Positions 23,811 through 35,141 of a stretch of DNA of 64,000 nucleotides are shown in pieces. Location of the stretch: contig VWND01000028.1 in assembly GCA_009599575.1 (NCBI GenBank), positions 124,001-188,000 on the forward strand. The letters are read 5' to 3'. Both the position numbers and the translations under genes were made by a program. Position 1 is the stretch's first letter; each line of letters begins with the position of its first letter. Below the pieces are notes generated by a model. It saw only the letters and a list, made by a program, of their open reading frames with translations, was not told where the DNA came from and made no database searches. Source of the stretch: Blumeriella jaapii. Taxonomy: Eukaryota; Ascomycota; Leotiomycetes; Helotiales; Drepanopezizaceae.

Positions 23811-25356
23811 CTATGACTTCAAAATCTTTTCCACGGCTTCCAGCAAAATATCCGCGTGCCTCTTCTGAAAGATCAGCATTGGCCTCAGTCTAACCGCCCG
23901 CTCTCCACTACCCCCGATGTTGACACCCACGCTCTTAGCCTTTGCCAGAAACGCGTCCCGCCGCGGACTGTCAAACGCGATGAACGTACCCTGCCCCTTG
24001 CCCCTCAGATTCATGATCTCGCCCGGGTACCTGTTTGCCAGGCGCTCCAAGCCCGCGTATAGGTGTGCACCAACCCGGGCCGTGTGGCGCACCAGATCCA
24101 GGAGATCGATCTCGGCCACGATGGCCTCGAAGAGGATGGCGCGCGCGGGGTCGCCCATCCAGGTGTTGAACTGCCGGTACGGCTTGTTCGGCCGCAGCTC
24201 CGGGTTGCCGAAGTAGTAGCCGGCCGCCTGCGCCTTCTTGCTGAACGTGACCATGTCTGGCGGCGTCTCGAGCTCCCAGTGCTCGTGCGCCCAGAATTTG
24301 CCCGTCGCGCCCACGCCTGTCTGAACCTCGTCCACGATAAGCAGGACGTTGTGCTTCTTCGTCAGGGCGCGCAGGCCTCGGAAGAAGGCTGGTGAGGCGT
24401 GATTGTCGCCTCCTTCGCTCTGGATGGGCTCCACGACGACGGCACACGGAGGCAGGTGGTGCGTGGTGATGAGACGCTCGACATCTGCAAGGGCCTCGGC
24501 CTCCGCAGCGGCATTCTCGGCTTCGAATTCGTGGAGCGGATATTTGAGAAGCGGAAAGGTGGCTTGGGGCCAGTCGAAGGCTGGGATGTCGAGTTTGTGG
24601 ATGGGTTTTGAGCGTGTCGTCGAGAGGGAGCCGAATAAGCGGCCGTGGAATCCTGTCTTGAACGAGAGGATGGAGAGGGCGGGGGCACCGGGCGACTGGT
24701 TCACCATCGAGGAGGAGATTTCGGACTCGGTGAAGTCGACGTGGGCACCACCGCGCTCTTGCTGACGCCGCCACATGAAGGCTGCTTTGTAGGCTGTCTC
24801 GTTCGCGTCGCTGCCAGCCATGGCGGTAAAGACCTGATTGAGGCCCTTGGGAGCCACGGATAGAATTGCTGTGCGCAGGGTGTCGGCCCAGTCGTGCGGA
24901 GGGAAGTTTCCAAGAGCTGGGCGGTTTATGAGGGCGGATATCATCTTTTCACTGGCGGCAGCGGCGTAGAGTCTGGGGTTGTTGTAGCCCACGGGGATGG
25001 AGGCGATTTGTGCGTAGCTATACATGTCTTGTCAGTCTGTCTACGAATTGGTAGAGGGCATCCGCGTACACATCCAACAGAACGTTGCCATCTGGATCCG
25101 CAATGTAATTTCCCACGCTCTCCTTGTAGTTAGCGAGCATGTTAAGGCTCCTGGTATCAAAGACGGCGTTCAATTTCTCAATCAGCGCCATGCTCTTGGG
25201 CCCTGGGATGGCCGTCTTGACGATTGGACCCGTAGGCTCATTGGGAAAGAAGGGAGCGTCGCTGCAGAAGGTTGCGGCGGAGTATGGCCGCCGCATTCGT
25301 AGAGTGGTCAGGCGCGTCGCGTGGCGCAACCGCGCTGCTTCTCGGAAAGATGCCAT
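23811..25356 (-). CDS. 4-aminobutyrate aminotransferase
   Basis: PLP enzyme of the GABA shunt: GABA plus 2-oxoglutarate to succinic semialdehyde plus glutamate. Exons 25356-25070 and 25017-23811 (52-nt intron) join to 497 residues. The N terminus MASFREAARLRHATRLTTLR is a mitochondrial-type presequence, followed by FFPNEPTGPIVKT. Family marks: FTAMAGSDANETAYKAAF, GFHGRLFGSLSTTRSK, VEPIQSEGGDNHAS, LIVDEVQTGVGATGKFWAH, TFSKKAQAAGYYF with the PLP lysine, and RQFNTWMGDP. Length and all motifs fit gatA/UGA1-type enzymes. Its succinate product enters the same TCA segment as LSC1 in this window, but there is no sign of co-regulation. Confidence 0.93.
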
Positions 25357-25791
25357 GATGAGATAGCAATCGAGTACGACTGGCAAGCTATGAGCTACTA
25401 TAGCTACACAGAAGTGGGGTTGGCTGAAGCTGCCGGTATCGCACTTGCAGGAAAATAGATCTGTGGTGTACACGCTTGTTATTTCGTGAGATGATTGGCG
25501 CTCATTCAGGGCCGAGACCTGGTGTTCAAGTCATGGCAATGCCACCACAGATGTGTTGCGAATAAGCAACCAAGTAACCAAGTAAGAAAAAGAAGTCGAT
25601 GATCAGCTCCAGCAGTGAGGGGTTGTCCGGATTGCTCAATGTGGAAAGGTCGGTCTGCTCACGTGAGCGTTCTTGGCATGGTCAGCTGATGTAAGCGACT
25701 GGCCCTGCTGTTGATTCGGTTCCTTCACCTCGCTTCTTTCCTTATACGACTCACCCCTTTCGGATCTTTCCAACACATACTTTAAGATAAG

Positions 25792-25799
25792 TATATAAG
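25792..25799 (+). promoter_or_regulatory. TATA box ahead of the orphan exon
   Basis: TATATAAG sits 62 bp upstream of the ATG at 25861 and points into the repeat-rich region. Function is inference. Confidence 0.35.
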
Positions 25800-25860
25800 G
25801 GTGGCGCTTACGAAGTCGAGGATCGGTACACTCAGCATTCAACGAAGGCCAAACACAGAC

Positions 25861-26083
25861 ATGAACGGTGTTCCTGTCCCCATCGAGTGAGTTTTGGATG
25901 ACGGATGTTCAAGCCAGATTTTGTTACACCATGCTATGATGTGGTGGTACAATTCATGGCAGCGTTCCCTTTCAACAACCTTGTCAAGGCATCATTTTCG
26001 GTCATATCATAGCATATCAGAACGCTGTTAAGGTTCCAAGTAATGTCATTAGCTTTTCCAGTTTTGGCGACTCTACAGAATGA
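25861..26083 (+). CDS. possible small two-exon gene or orphan 5' exon
   Basis: ATG at 25861 opens a 26-nt exon encoding MNGVPVPI followed by a consensus GTGAGT donor. Joining to the AG at 25961-25962 keeps frame and reads 48 residues in all (DVPFQQPCQG..., ending SFGDSTE) to a TGA at 26081-26083. A TATATAAG box lies at 25792-25799, about 62 bp upstream. I recognise no family. It may be the surviving head of a gene whose body was lost in the degenerate DNA that follows, or chance. Confidence 0.25.
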
Positions 26084-29000
26084 TATCCCCTGCTTACACT
26101 TCAATGAATTTCACGACATCACAGAAACCGAAAGCTAAAGAATGGGAAACTCCAGCTCATTTTAAATTCTTCTTGTTCTCAGTATTCCAAACAAGTGTTG
26201 TTCATTGTGACATTTTGTCTGTGGCTCTCCTGCCTTTTCGCCACTGACACCATTCGCCTCTCAATCTGCTAGACGGGGGGTGTAGATCATCACCGCAACA
26301 AACTCTTCCAATCACACAATCAGGTTTCGTTATCTATCTGATGTCAAGCAGCTTATACGCTGTTAATTTCTCAAGTGATGTCATCTAAAAATTCATTCTC
26401 TCTTGGTAAGGAAATTCAAATCTAAAAACAATAAACTCCAGCATTTCGTAAGAACTGCTTTCGCACTCGCCGCGTTCCACAGAAGGCGAGACTTTGTGCT
26501 TTTATCCCTACGTTTATTCACACTCGTTTCGACTTGAATTTAAGAACATAAATCACTGGGCTATCTGAAACCCCTTCTCGAAAACCCTCCAGAGCAGAAG
26601 GCAAAGAGCGGACCATTTGTCACACATGTCTTTCATATAACTGCTTTCTTGAGGGTCTTTTGTATGTAAAAATCCCCAGCTTAGCACGTCTCCAATGCCC
26701 TGCGGGAGGCTTGAGGTAGCGCAGTTTCACTGCCCCCTCCAGACGTTAAATAATATCATCCTCATCCAGAGCAGAAGGCAGTGCCCTAGAAAATCGTTTT
26801 CAAACCTTATCAGATCAAAAGGCTGTCATGATTCCAGGCGCTGTCACTGTTTCAAATGCTCCCATTCAAGAAAAAACAGTTTACCAAGATGCAAATCGTG
26901 ACGCGTATATGACATGGGGCACACACTTAGACAGCAGCCAAAAAACTGAATACACTCGAATCAGACCTCGCATCTAAATCAACTGGGGGAAATATCAGTG
27001 GTGAGAAGGCATCCGGTGTCCGGGACTGAATTTCGTGTGCCTGCAATCCATCAGATTCGAGTTCCAAAGCCTTGAGCGTTTTACCAAAGGTGAGACTGGG
27101 TGCTTGTATTCGCGGGTCTTATATACTTCCTTGTAGGTTAAATTAAATGCGCCGAAAGAAAAAGGTTTGTGATGGTAGCCTGTTTTTTGTGACTCGCCCC
27201 CAATTTTCGTGGTCCGGCTAAACTAGGTGGTCTCTTCCCTCCGGTTTGATTTCGACCTCGACCTAAGATTGATTTCCACCTACCTCTTTTTCTCTGATGC
27301 GCTTAAACGCTTTCGGATCTTTCCGGTACGTGCTCCCATTCACCAAAATCCTGTATGTAAGAGATGACAACGCTGTGTATTGGAGCAATAGTCTGGCAAT
27401 CCTGTACTTCTTCCCAATTATGATTGTGAGATCAAGGAAGGTTGGTTCTAGGACAGACGCCCGCCGTTGGTTCAATGTCAGACCTTGAAGTACAGCATAA
27501 CTCCTAGTAATCAATTTTGTTCTTGGCCTCTTTACCCCAGATTGTGAATTTTGTTTTCAGGTTACATAGCCGTCAAACTTTCAAGTGCTGTCATTTGTTC
27601 CTTGTTCATTTCGAAATGTGGTAGCGGCATGTGGGCTAGAGCTAAAGCTTTGGTCTAGATGGAATTACATAAAAATTCAAACATGAAACTGGTAAAAGAC
27701 AAGTAAGTCCAAGCTTGCCACCAGAACTTCTCTATCACGCACAGTGGCATGAATTGTAACGCCGACCTTGATATGGACATGAGAGTAATGAAATTTAAAT
27801 GGACATGTGTTGTGTTATGTACCTTATATACGTTCGGAGGCTTATTTCCTCAACCGAATCCGGTTCGCATGCTAGTAAGTGAATGCCGGAGACATCGATT
27901 GTACTTGATGCGATCAAACGTCAAGCGTTCTTTCCAATCGGTGATAGGAAAACGGCAGCCAAAAAAAAATTCCCAGCTTAAAGAGTAAATCGAATTCGCC
28001 TGCGACCCCCCCCCCAACTCAAAAGCAAAGGAAATTCAGATGAGAAGAACACCACAGCAAGATTGCTATGAGAATCCAGTCTACAAAAACAAGTGGAAAA
28101 TAATTCTGTCGTAGCTCTGCGCTCCCCTCCGGATTGTATGGTGATTGTGATACAGAGCTCGCTTACGCTAATTGTTGTATTGCTTCTGTGGGAGTAACCT
28201 AATGGTAGTATGATATCAAATGATGGTACGCCGAGGGCGTCCGTCTCCCAGCATTTCGCACTACGCACCTTAGGTGGAACCCACCCAGAATTCAAATAAC
28301 AATTATGATAAGTCTTTACTGAATCACACTTTGTGATACCAGCAGCTTCACTTTTACCCCCACGGAGAGCAGAAGGTTGCTGGCTCTCCCTTACTCTGAA
28401 TTGATTTATTTCGATAGGCCCAAGTCGTTGTTGTCTAGTATCGAAGCGTTCCTTTCCCTACGCCCAAAAACCCAGTCCTAGATCCGAAGATGGAGAGGGG
28501 CTTGAATCAAGAGCCACGACTGAACTGTGTTTGGTGCACGGAGATAAGCTAATTATAGGAACTTCTTGGCCACACTTCCTTACAACCCACTTCGATTGGA
28601 AGAACAGATGTTGCTAGGTTTGATATCACATCCGTGCACACCCCAAAGGGGGGGCACACAACCTTACAGTCATTAATACTACTACAAGTCAACCAACCAT
28701 ATCGTGTGCGTTTATTGCTCCCTCTGCCTACTAGTTATAGTACAGTACTAGCAATAGCGAACAATGCAAAGCCCCAGCCACGCAATCGTTTCCCGACCGC
28801 AACTGGAGGTGAGTGTATCATTCATGTGGACTTGTGGTACACATACATCCAGAAGCTCTTCGTTGACCATCAACTTGGGCCCAGCTCCGGAAATGCGATT
28901 TGGAGATAAGCTCTGGGCACCTTCCACTAATCGCGAACCTGAATTTTGAGCCAAAACCCAAAGATAGCCTGCTACCCACGTAGCAACGGTGAGAAGGATC

Positions 29001-30580
29001 TATGTGTGATCTAGAACCAAGGTCTCACACGCACAGCTGGAGCCACAGTACTACCTGACCCAACAAGCAGTTCAATGTCTTCGCGTTACGAGGTGAACAG
29101 GAAACGTTGACTAAACATTAAGCGCATGGCGAGTGAAGTGTGGGAAAAAACACACAAAGACCCATCGATGCGAGTCTGGAGTCACCTTCTTCCTTCCCTC
29201 CTTCCATCCTCTCTGCCTTGACTCGCACTATATTGGTACATCTCTGGAGAAAAGCATTCACGAGGTACCTAACATAGTAGTAACTGTACCATGGCCAAGG
29301 CGGGATCAGGATTGTACAGTAGCATCTTCCAGCGCAAATGCTCCGTGCTGTCAGATCTCGCTTTGCAGGCAACCAGGCAGGCTATTTATGGCATAGCCCA
29401 ACAACGATCATTGCCTTTCTGATTTGATCATGTCAGCTGCTTGAACATTGCAGGTACGCAAGCACGATGGATGGTTACAGAAGTTCTTGGTGCCCTAGCA
29501 CTTGTGTTGTCGAATCAACCGTGAGCGGGACGGGAACGGCACAAGGGCATGGCGAGATGTAGCCAAGATCAAGCGGCTAAGCGAGCATCTAGACTCCGAG
29601 TTCCCTGGACGAAGCGAGAAAACGGGAGACGAAGCAGCAGCCAAGTCTCTTGGACAAAGTAAAAATCACAGCTAGGGCATCCCATGACTGTTGTTATAAA
29701 GCGTGCATATCGGGGAGCCCGGCTCGTACAGTAGTTTGGATAGCTTTCGCTTGGCCACCAAATATTACTAAGATACGGCGTGGTTTCCTTTTTCGATCTC
29801 TGCGCCTTTGCCCATGAGTATTGTAAATAACGGCGTGCGTTGTGTTCACGAATTGTACTTGCTGCAGCTGTTGATGTTGTGTACTTGAAGATAAATGTAC
29901 TTGGATTACATGACACAAAAGTGCAGACGTTGTATCTTACCCTTACGCAATCAAATGAATCAGTTCCTGGCCCAAGGATGTTCGATCCCAAACTCTCTCT
30001 TTATTAATTAGAACGCCCGACACAAACTATATTAAGGGCTTTCTCGACAAGCCGAAGGAATTTCAAGCGTTTGTACGCATTATGAAAATCTTTAAGCATG
30101 ACTAGCTCCGCCGCTACGTTTGTTGCTTATCTTGGATGAGAAATCGTAAGCGTAATCTTTTCCAAGGGTCCTTATCTCAAACAGAGTTTTTCTTTGGCCT
30201 TTTGTTAGCTACAATTGTTCTCATCAATAAGGATTCGGAAGTAGTATCACGTAGAAACTCTCGATCAAAATGGGCTAGGAACAGCCGCGCGAAGCGACAA
30301 GCTACGGATTGTCCACTAGTATGTGCATCTTATACAATGAATGTGTTTTATTTACGAAGCCAAGGCCAGTTATTCTTTAGGCATGTTGCATTTGGCTTAC
30401 GAGACTGGTTATCTTTTCTCGGACCTTTTTTTTCCAATTTTCTTTTTTCTTTTTCTGTTGCAGGCCTATTATTAACCATATTCATTTCAGCGTCACGACC
30501 CCGTTAGCTAACTGATCAGGCCCTCTGGTACGTGCTATACGCAAGTTTTTTTTTTCGAGCTTTAGGCTCATATCTCTTAC
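26084..30580. other. gene-poor, probably degenerate repeat DNA
   Basis: AT-rich with stops in every frame. Short related segments recur, such as CAAGTGATGTCAT near 26373 and CAAGTGCTGTCAT near 27580, and (C/G)AGAGCAGAAGG near 26591, 26770 and 28367. This suggests old mutated repeat copies. A broken frame near 30040-30500 (DKPKEFQAFVRIMKIFK, then stops) could be a protein relic but matches nothing I know. Confidence 0.4.
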
Positions 30581-30584
30581 TGAC

Positions 30585-30989
30585 GAACCATCCCAAAAGG
30601 CGGCGAAGTGCGTAGCCGACTGTAACTTTTGCTACAACATTTTGAACTGTCTTTGTGGTTGTATTTGGTAACAACATTTCTTGGCTAATTACGTCCCCGT
30701 ACCCTCTGGAAGGTCCTAGGATGGCAGTCGATCGCCTGAAATCCGCTGGGCGTTCATCAATACTACTGTTACAACTGTACCACTCCTACTACTACTACTA
30801 CTACTCCCTCCTGATGGACCATCGTAGAGAGCGGCGAATGGCGTAGCCGACAGCAGCAGTGGCTATAACTTTTGAACTTGCGTTCGGGGTCGTACTTTTT
30901 ACATAATTTCTTAACTTGGCACGTCTCCGTACCATTGGGAGGTCCTTGGACGGCAGTCTATCGGCTGCATTCCGCTAGATGTAAATCAA

Positions 30990-31021
<32 letters not shown>

Positions 31022-31026
31022 CCTCC
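30585..31026. repeat. diverged tandem duplication, two ~210-230 bp units
   Basis: Unit 1 (30585-30811) and unit 2 (30816-31026) run through the same order of blocks: GAACCATC/GGACCATC, GGCGTAGCCGAC or GTGCGTAGCCGAC, CTGTAACTTTTG or CTATAACTTTTG, ACGTC(C/T)CCGTACC, GGAGGTCC-type, GGCAGTC.ATCG. Each ends in a (TAC)n run followed by TCCCTCC. Many substitutions separate them. No coding content is apparent. Confidence 0.75.
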
Positions 31027-31926
31027 CTGGCAACATAATCACACCCTGGGTGTTAGAATTAAGGGCTCGCACTAGGGAAATAGGGTTTCCGGAGGTGATC
31101 AATCCGCCGGGGAAGAAGTGTCTTACTCACGAATTAGCATTCAGAAGAATCCTTTCGGATCCTTCGCATCCTTAGACGGCTATGGTCGGCTATGAGCCGG
31201 AGACTGGATACAACCCGACTTGAAGACCAAGCCGACTTGGCTATCAGCAACTTTCGTCAATTGATTGCTCATGATTTCTGCGAGTACTTGACGTTAAGCA
31301 TTGTATAGTAGAAATAGCGATATCGCAGTTCATTTGTAAGATTTGGCGCCGTTTTTTTTACGATCATTTAAGCTTGTATGGTAAGCTTTCAAATAAGGTT
31401 AGAATTGAAGTGTGATGGGTTCGATAAATGTAAGGTGCACGGGCCCTCGATCGCAGTCATAGAATTTCCTTCCTTCACAGGAGCATTTAGATAGTGCAAC
31501 CCTCGTCCTAGGAATTACAGAGAACTCTTCTTGTTAAAATGGGTTGGATTCAGAGGTGGTATCCAAGCTGATGCAACCTACCTTTTTCGTGTACAAACTA
31601 GATCTCTTCGAAGGCTAAGAAGCACGAGTGCAAGATTACAACAAGTCCAAGACAGCAGGAGTACCTAGTAACAAAGTGATAATGATAGCTAGCATTGTAA
31701 TTCGTGGGAAGTAGATACCCCCACCTTTTAGCTGCTGGAAGTCGCCGATAGCCGCCATCTGATGGCCATGTCTTGAGATGGCCTTGGGACGATCCTAATG
31801 GCTGGGTTTTTGATCAAGATACCAGTTCCATTGTAACATGGTAGAGAAATCCTGGACTATCTCAAGGATTTACGATACAACATCATATTCTGAACCATTA
31901 ACAATCAAGTGTGGTATCGCACAACA

Positions 31927-32214
31927 TCAGTCCTTTAGCGCTTTTGGCGCTCTGATTTTCTTGGGGTTGTGCTTCGAAATGCCCCTAAGTCCTAGCCGTC
32001 GTTGATTACGAGCTTTAGCTGTTGCAAGCTCAATATCCCTAACTCTCGTTTCAATAGCTAATATTCGTTTTTTTTTGCTTTTGTAAGATGTTCGTTGCTC
32101 GCATTCCTTTGGATTCACCACACATGTCAGTTGATTCCTAGCATTTCTGTTTGATACATACAGTAATCGTGACCTTTCCTTTACAAAATAAGCCTTCTCA
32201 ATATTTTGCATCAA
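31927..32214 (-). pseudogene. unrecognised Lys/Arg-rich reading frame, possible transposon relic
   Basis: A 95-codon frame, rich in Lys and Arg in its second half (YKSKKKRILAIETRVRDIE). The composition recalls the basic helical C termini of fungal DDE transposases, but no DDE core is visible nearby and I cannot name a family. It lies in AT-rich DNA just upstream of the cutinase gene. Confidence 0.2.
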
Positions 32215-32446
32215 AAATGCGTTATCCGCGAGTGTTTACCCATAGACGGTCTTAAGGCCTTTCTTTTGGTTTTCAAGATATTTAAGTGGGGGTCAAGTCT
32301 ACCCTTTTGTGGAAAGTTGTATTACATCCAGATGCATGTACTGAAAGGGCTAAGTACGTGGCAATTTACAGTACAAGCGAAGGCTGTCCATGTGCCCGTG
32401 TTGGCAATGACTGCTAAAAATTCTCTAAACCACTTCTCTGAAAAAG

Positions 32447-32454
32447 TATATAAA
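32447..32454 (+). promoter_or_regulatory. TATA box of the cutinase gene
   Basis: TATATAAA lies 91 bp upstream of the cutinase ATG (32545). Between them is a perfect 23-bp tandem duplication (32483-32505 and 32506-32528) in the probable leader. Confidence 0.6.
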
Positions 32455-32482
32455 GCTCGAGACGTCTGCCATCCGTCTACCT

Positions 32483-32528
32483 CTGCATTCGCACAGTTCA
32501 GTCCACTGCATTCGCACAGTTCAGTCCA
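32483..32528 (+). repeat. perfect 23-bp tandem duplication in cutinase leader
   Basis: Two identical adjacent 23-bp copies, each beginning CTGCATTCGCAC and ending CAGTCCA, lie 17 bp before the cutinase start codon. Identity suggests a recent duplication. Confidence 0.85.
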
Positions 32529-32544
32529 TCCAAGCACAGCCAGT

Positions 32545-33516
32545 ATGAAGCCAACTACCATCCTCTCTGTTCTCCCACTTCTGGGTCTGGCAGCAGCTCT
32601 GCCCCAAAACCATATTCGTGGCACCGACGACGAGGCGGCCATCATGGCGCCCGACATCTCGCGGGAGAAAGCTATGGCGATGGCGGAAATGCTAGAGTCG
32701 GTGGATGAGGAGGAATCGTTTGCTGAAGAGTTGGCCATCGACGAGTATGGGCTTTTGGAAGATTGCAAGCCAGTCACCGTTATCTTCGCCAAGGGAACGG
32801 GCGAATGGGGAAACATGGGAAATGGACACTCGCCGGGACCTGCCGTACGTAGTTTTCCCCAGCCCATCCCGTCATTGGGACTTACAACCATGCATGAACT
32901 GACCTCTTTCGATGTTCCAGTGGGTGGCTGCCATCAGAAATGCTCTGGGAACGGAGAACGTCTCGGTCCAGGGCATTAAATACTTCGCAGGCCTCGTTGG
33001 GTCAGTATAACCCTGCTCTGCTCTGCTCAGATTAACCGGGCTCTTCAATTCCAAAGAGCCATTATGCCACAGATAGGTGAAGCTAACAACGAACAAATAG
33101 TTACCTGCAAGGCGGTTCCCCCTCCGGAAGCACCACCTTTCTCGAGACCATCATTGAAGCGATCACCAAATGCCCCGATACCAAGCTCGTGCTCGGCGGC
33201 TACTCTCAAGGAGCGCAGATCCTACATAACGCCGTCGAGAAGCTGGACGCTGCGACGACGGCCAAGATAGCCGCCGGTCAGTCCATTCCGAGGTGTCGAG
33301 ATTTGAGTAGTGATACTGACATGCGGTTTTATAGTTGTCATGTTTGGAGACCCGAACAAAGGTAAACCAGTAGGCACCGTCCCGGCCGACAAGGTCTTGA
33401 ACAATTGCCACGGGAAGGATATCATCTGTGATCCTCATGGTGGTGGCCCATCCGCGCATCTGAATTACCCCATGGACGCTGCCGGGGCTGCTGCGTTTGT
33501 GGTTGAAAGGCTTTGA
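32545..33516 (+). CDS. secreted cutinase
   Basis: Serine esterase that hydrolyses the plant cuticle polyester. Exons 32545-32844, 32921-33000, 33101-33276 and 33335-33516 give 245 residues, close to the ~200-250 of the family. Signal peptide MKPTTILSVLPLLGLAAA, then a long acidic propeptide-like stretch (EMLESVDEEESFAEEL). Then the core: CKPVTVIFAKGTGEWGNMG, with the oxyanion region; GGYSQGAQ with the nucleophile Ser; NNCHGKDIICDPHG with the catalytic Asp before the last Cys pair; and SAHLNY with the catalytic His. Four cysteines suit two disulfides (CKP, KCPD, NNC, IIC). All catalytic residues are present. Probably host-induced; only a TATA box is visible. Confidence 0.92.
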
Positions 33517-34003
33517 GTGGGAGGAAATCCCTTGCTGTGTTTCGGCTGTTGGACTTGTGCGAGAGGTTGGAGAGTTTTCGATGTCGAGTTTCTTTAGATT
33601 TCCTTTGCCATTCCTGGAGCCTCAACATCACTGACACTGGAGACTTCCGAGAAGATAGATATAGAATGCGGTTTTTATAGAGAGTACAATTCATCGTTTC
33701 TCGTTTCTTGCGAGAGCTCATATCGTTCCTCTAGCTATGCACGACATGTGATGGATGGGCGAAGTGCAATAAGATTCCTGATGTACCACCCAGCAGGTTT
33801 TAGTCAATTGCAGAAGTTATGGAAACAAAGATTGGAGCGTGCCATACCTCTATTTGAGATTAAGTGACAGTCGTTTGTCTAAAGGCATTAGTTCATTTTA
33901 GCTCGCTGGTCTAGTTAAGCGCAAGCAGATGGAACCTGCCAAATGCAAGCTGCAAGAGCATATAACTCGCCATACTGTACAGTACATCGTGGGGTATGCA
34001 ATA
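33517..34003. other. intergenic between convergent genes
   Basis: No coding signal. Lies between the cutinase stop and the stop of the minus-strand chromodomain gene. Confidence 0.45.
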
Positions 34004-35141
34004 CTACTTCTTCGACTTCTTCGGCTTCTTGTTCTCGTAAGCATGGACCATGTGAGGAACATCGACAGCGAGTCGATCACACGGCTCCCAAGTTCGATCC
34101 TTGATGTCCTCGTAGCCTTGCCATTTGACAAGGTAATGTGGAATCCCCTTCCATTTGCGCTTCGCCAAGATCTTCTCCACGACATGCAATGCTTCGGTCG
34201 CGATCTCATCCTCCAGTATCCGCGTCTTCCACCGGTTAACCAGTGCTGGAACGCTCTTCGCCAACTCACTCTCTAACTCCCATGTCCAGTTCTTCTCTTC
34301 AGGGTAGTCTTCCCATTCAACGAGCAGTTGAACTTCGTCGTGGGTCGTACGTTCTGCCTTTATCTTCGATGGCACACCAGTGTTTTCAGGCGCTTCATCT
34401 TCTACCTGCTCTTCCATATCTTCTGCATCCCCTTCCGTCTCCTCATCCACCTCAGGCTTGAGAGCTTCCGGTTTCACGTTCCTCGGCTCAGGCGCGAGAA
34501 CACGCTTCTGTCGTTTATTCCTGCCACCAGAAACCTTCGTGTCCAACATTCTTTCTGCGCTTGTTTCTGTCCAAAGCCGCCAGCTCCGCCTGCAACTGCT
34601 CCTGCAGCAAACGCTCCATAGCCTGGTCATCGTCTTCCTCGAAGCTCTCCGGGGGGCCACAGACTCCCATTTCAATTGTATCGCTGGATTTCACCGCTCG
34701 TCCTCTACCGCTTTGGAATTTGGGTCTATCAGGTTCGTGAAGAAGCCTCCTTCAAGAGGCGAGGGCCGTCAGTTCTCAGTGGTCTGGTCGGCTACGTCGT
34801 CGGATACCCTTATAGACCGTCCCGTTTGAATGGAATGTACAGGAGTGAAGACAGAAGACCAACTTTGAACCGCGGGTGTCTTTGGAAGGTATCAAGACGC
34901 TTCTGCTGCGCTTCGAAAAAGGAGAATCTGTGTACAGGCCAGGAGCGGAACACCGTTCGAGCTCGGGCTTCTCTCTGTTCTTCGTACGCGAGATCTTTGT
35001 AGATGATTTAGAGGTCGTACAAGAAGTTGAAAAAAGGCTGACCTTCAAACGCCGACGTGGACGCGCCAAAGTGTGGCTAGACACCTCCACCGCCACACTC
35101 AACAAATCTGACCAGGTGTCGACGTTCTCGGATTCGTGCAT
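34004..35141 (-). CDS. tandem chromodomain protein, 5' structure uncertain
   Basis: The C-terminal half carries two chromo-type modules: VQLLVEWEDYPEEKNWTWEL and, stronger, HVVEKILAKRKW... followed by YLVKWQGYEDIKDRTWEP. A basic KKPKKSKK end follows. Such domains usually read methylated histone tails. A model with exons 35141-34808, 34749-34695 and 34646-34004 stays open for 343 residues. However, the acceptor at the last junction is a GAGAG doublet. Splicing 2 nt later gives a far more protein-like acidic helix (FEEDDDQAMERLLQEQLQ) that runs into a stop before the chromodomains. So either an indel lies near 34580, or the acceptor choice matters. The first exon matches nothing I know. HP1-like function is inference; no chromoshadow domain is seen. 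Confidence 0.5.

Noticed and set aside
25500..25560. tRNA-like GGTGTTCAAGTC string
   Set aside because: It resembles a B box loosely, but no acceptor or anticodon stem pairs around it.
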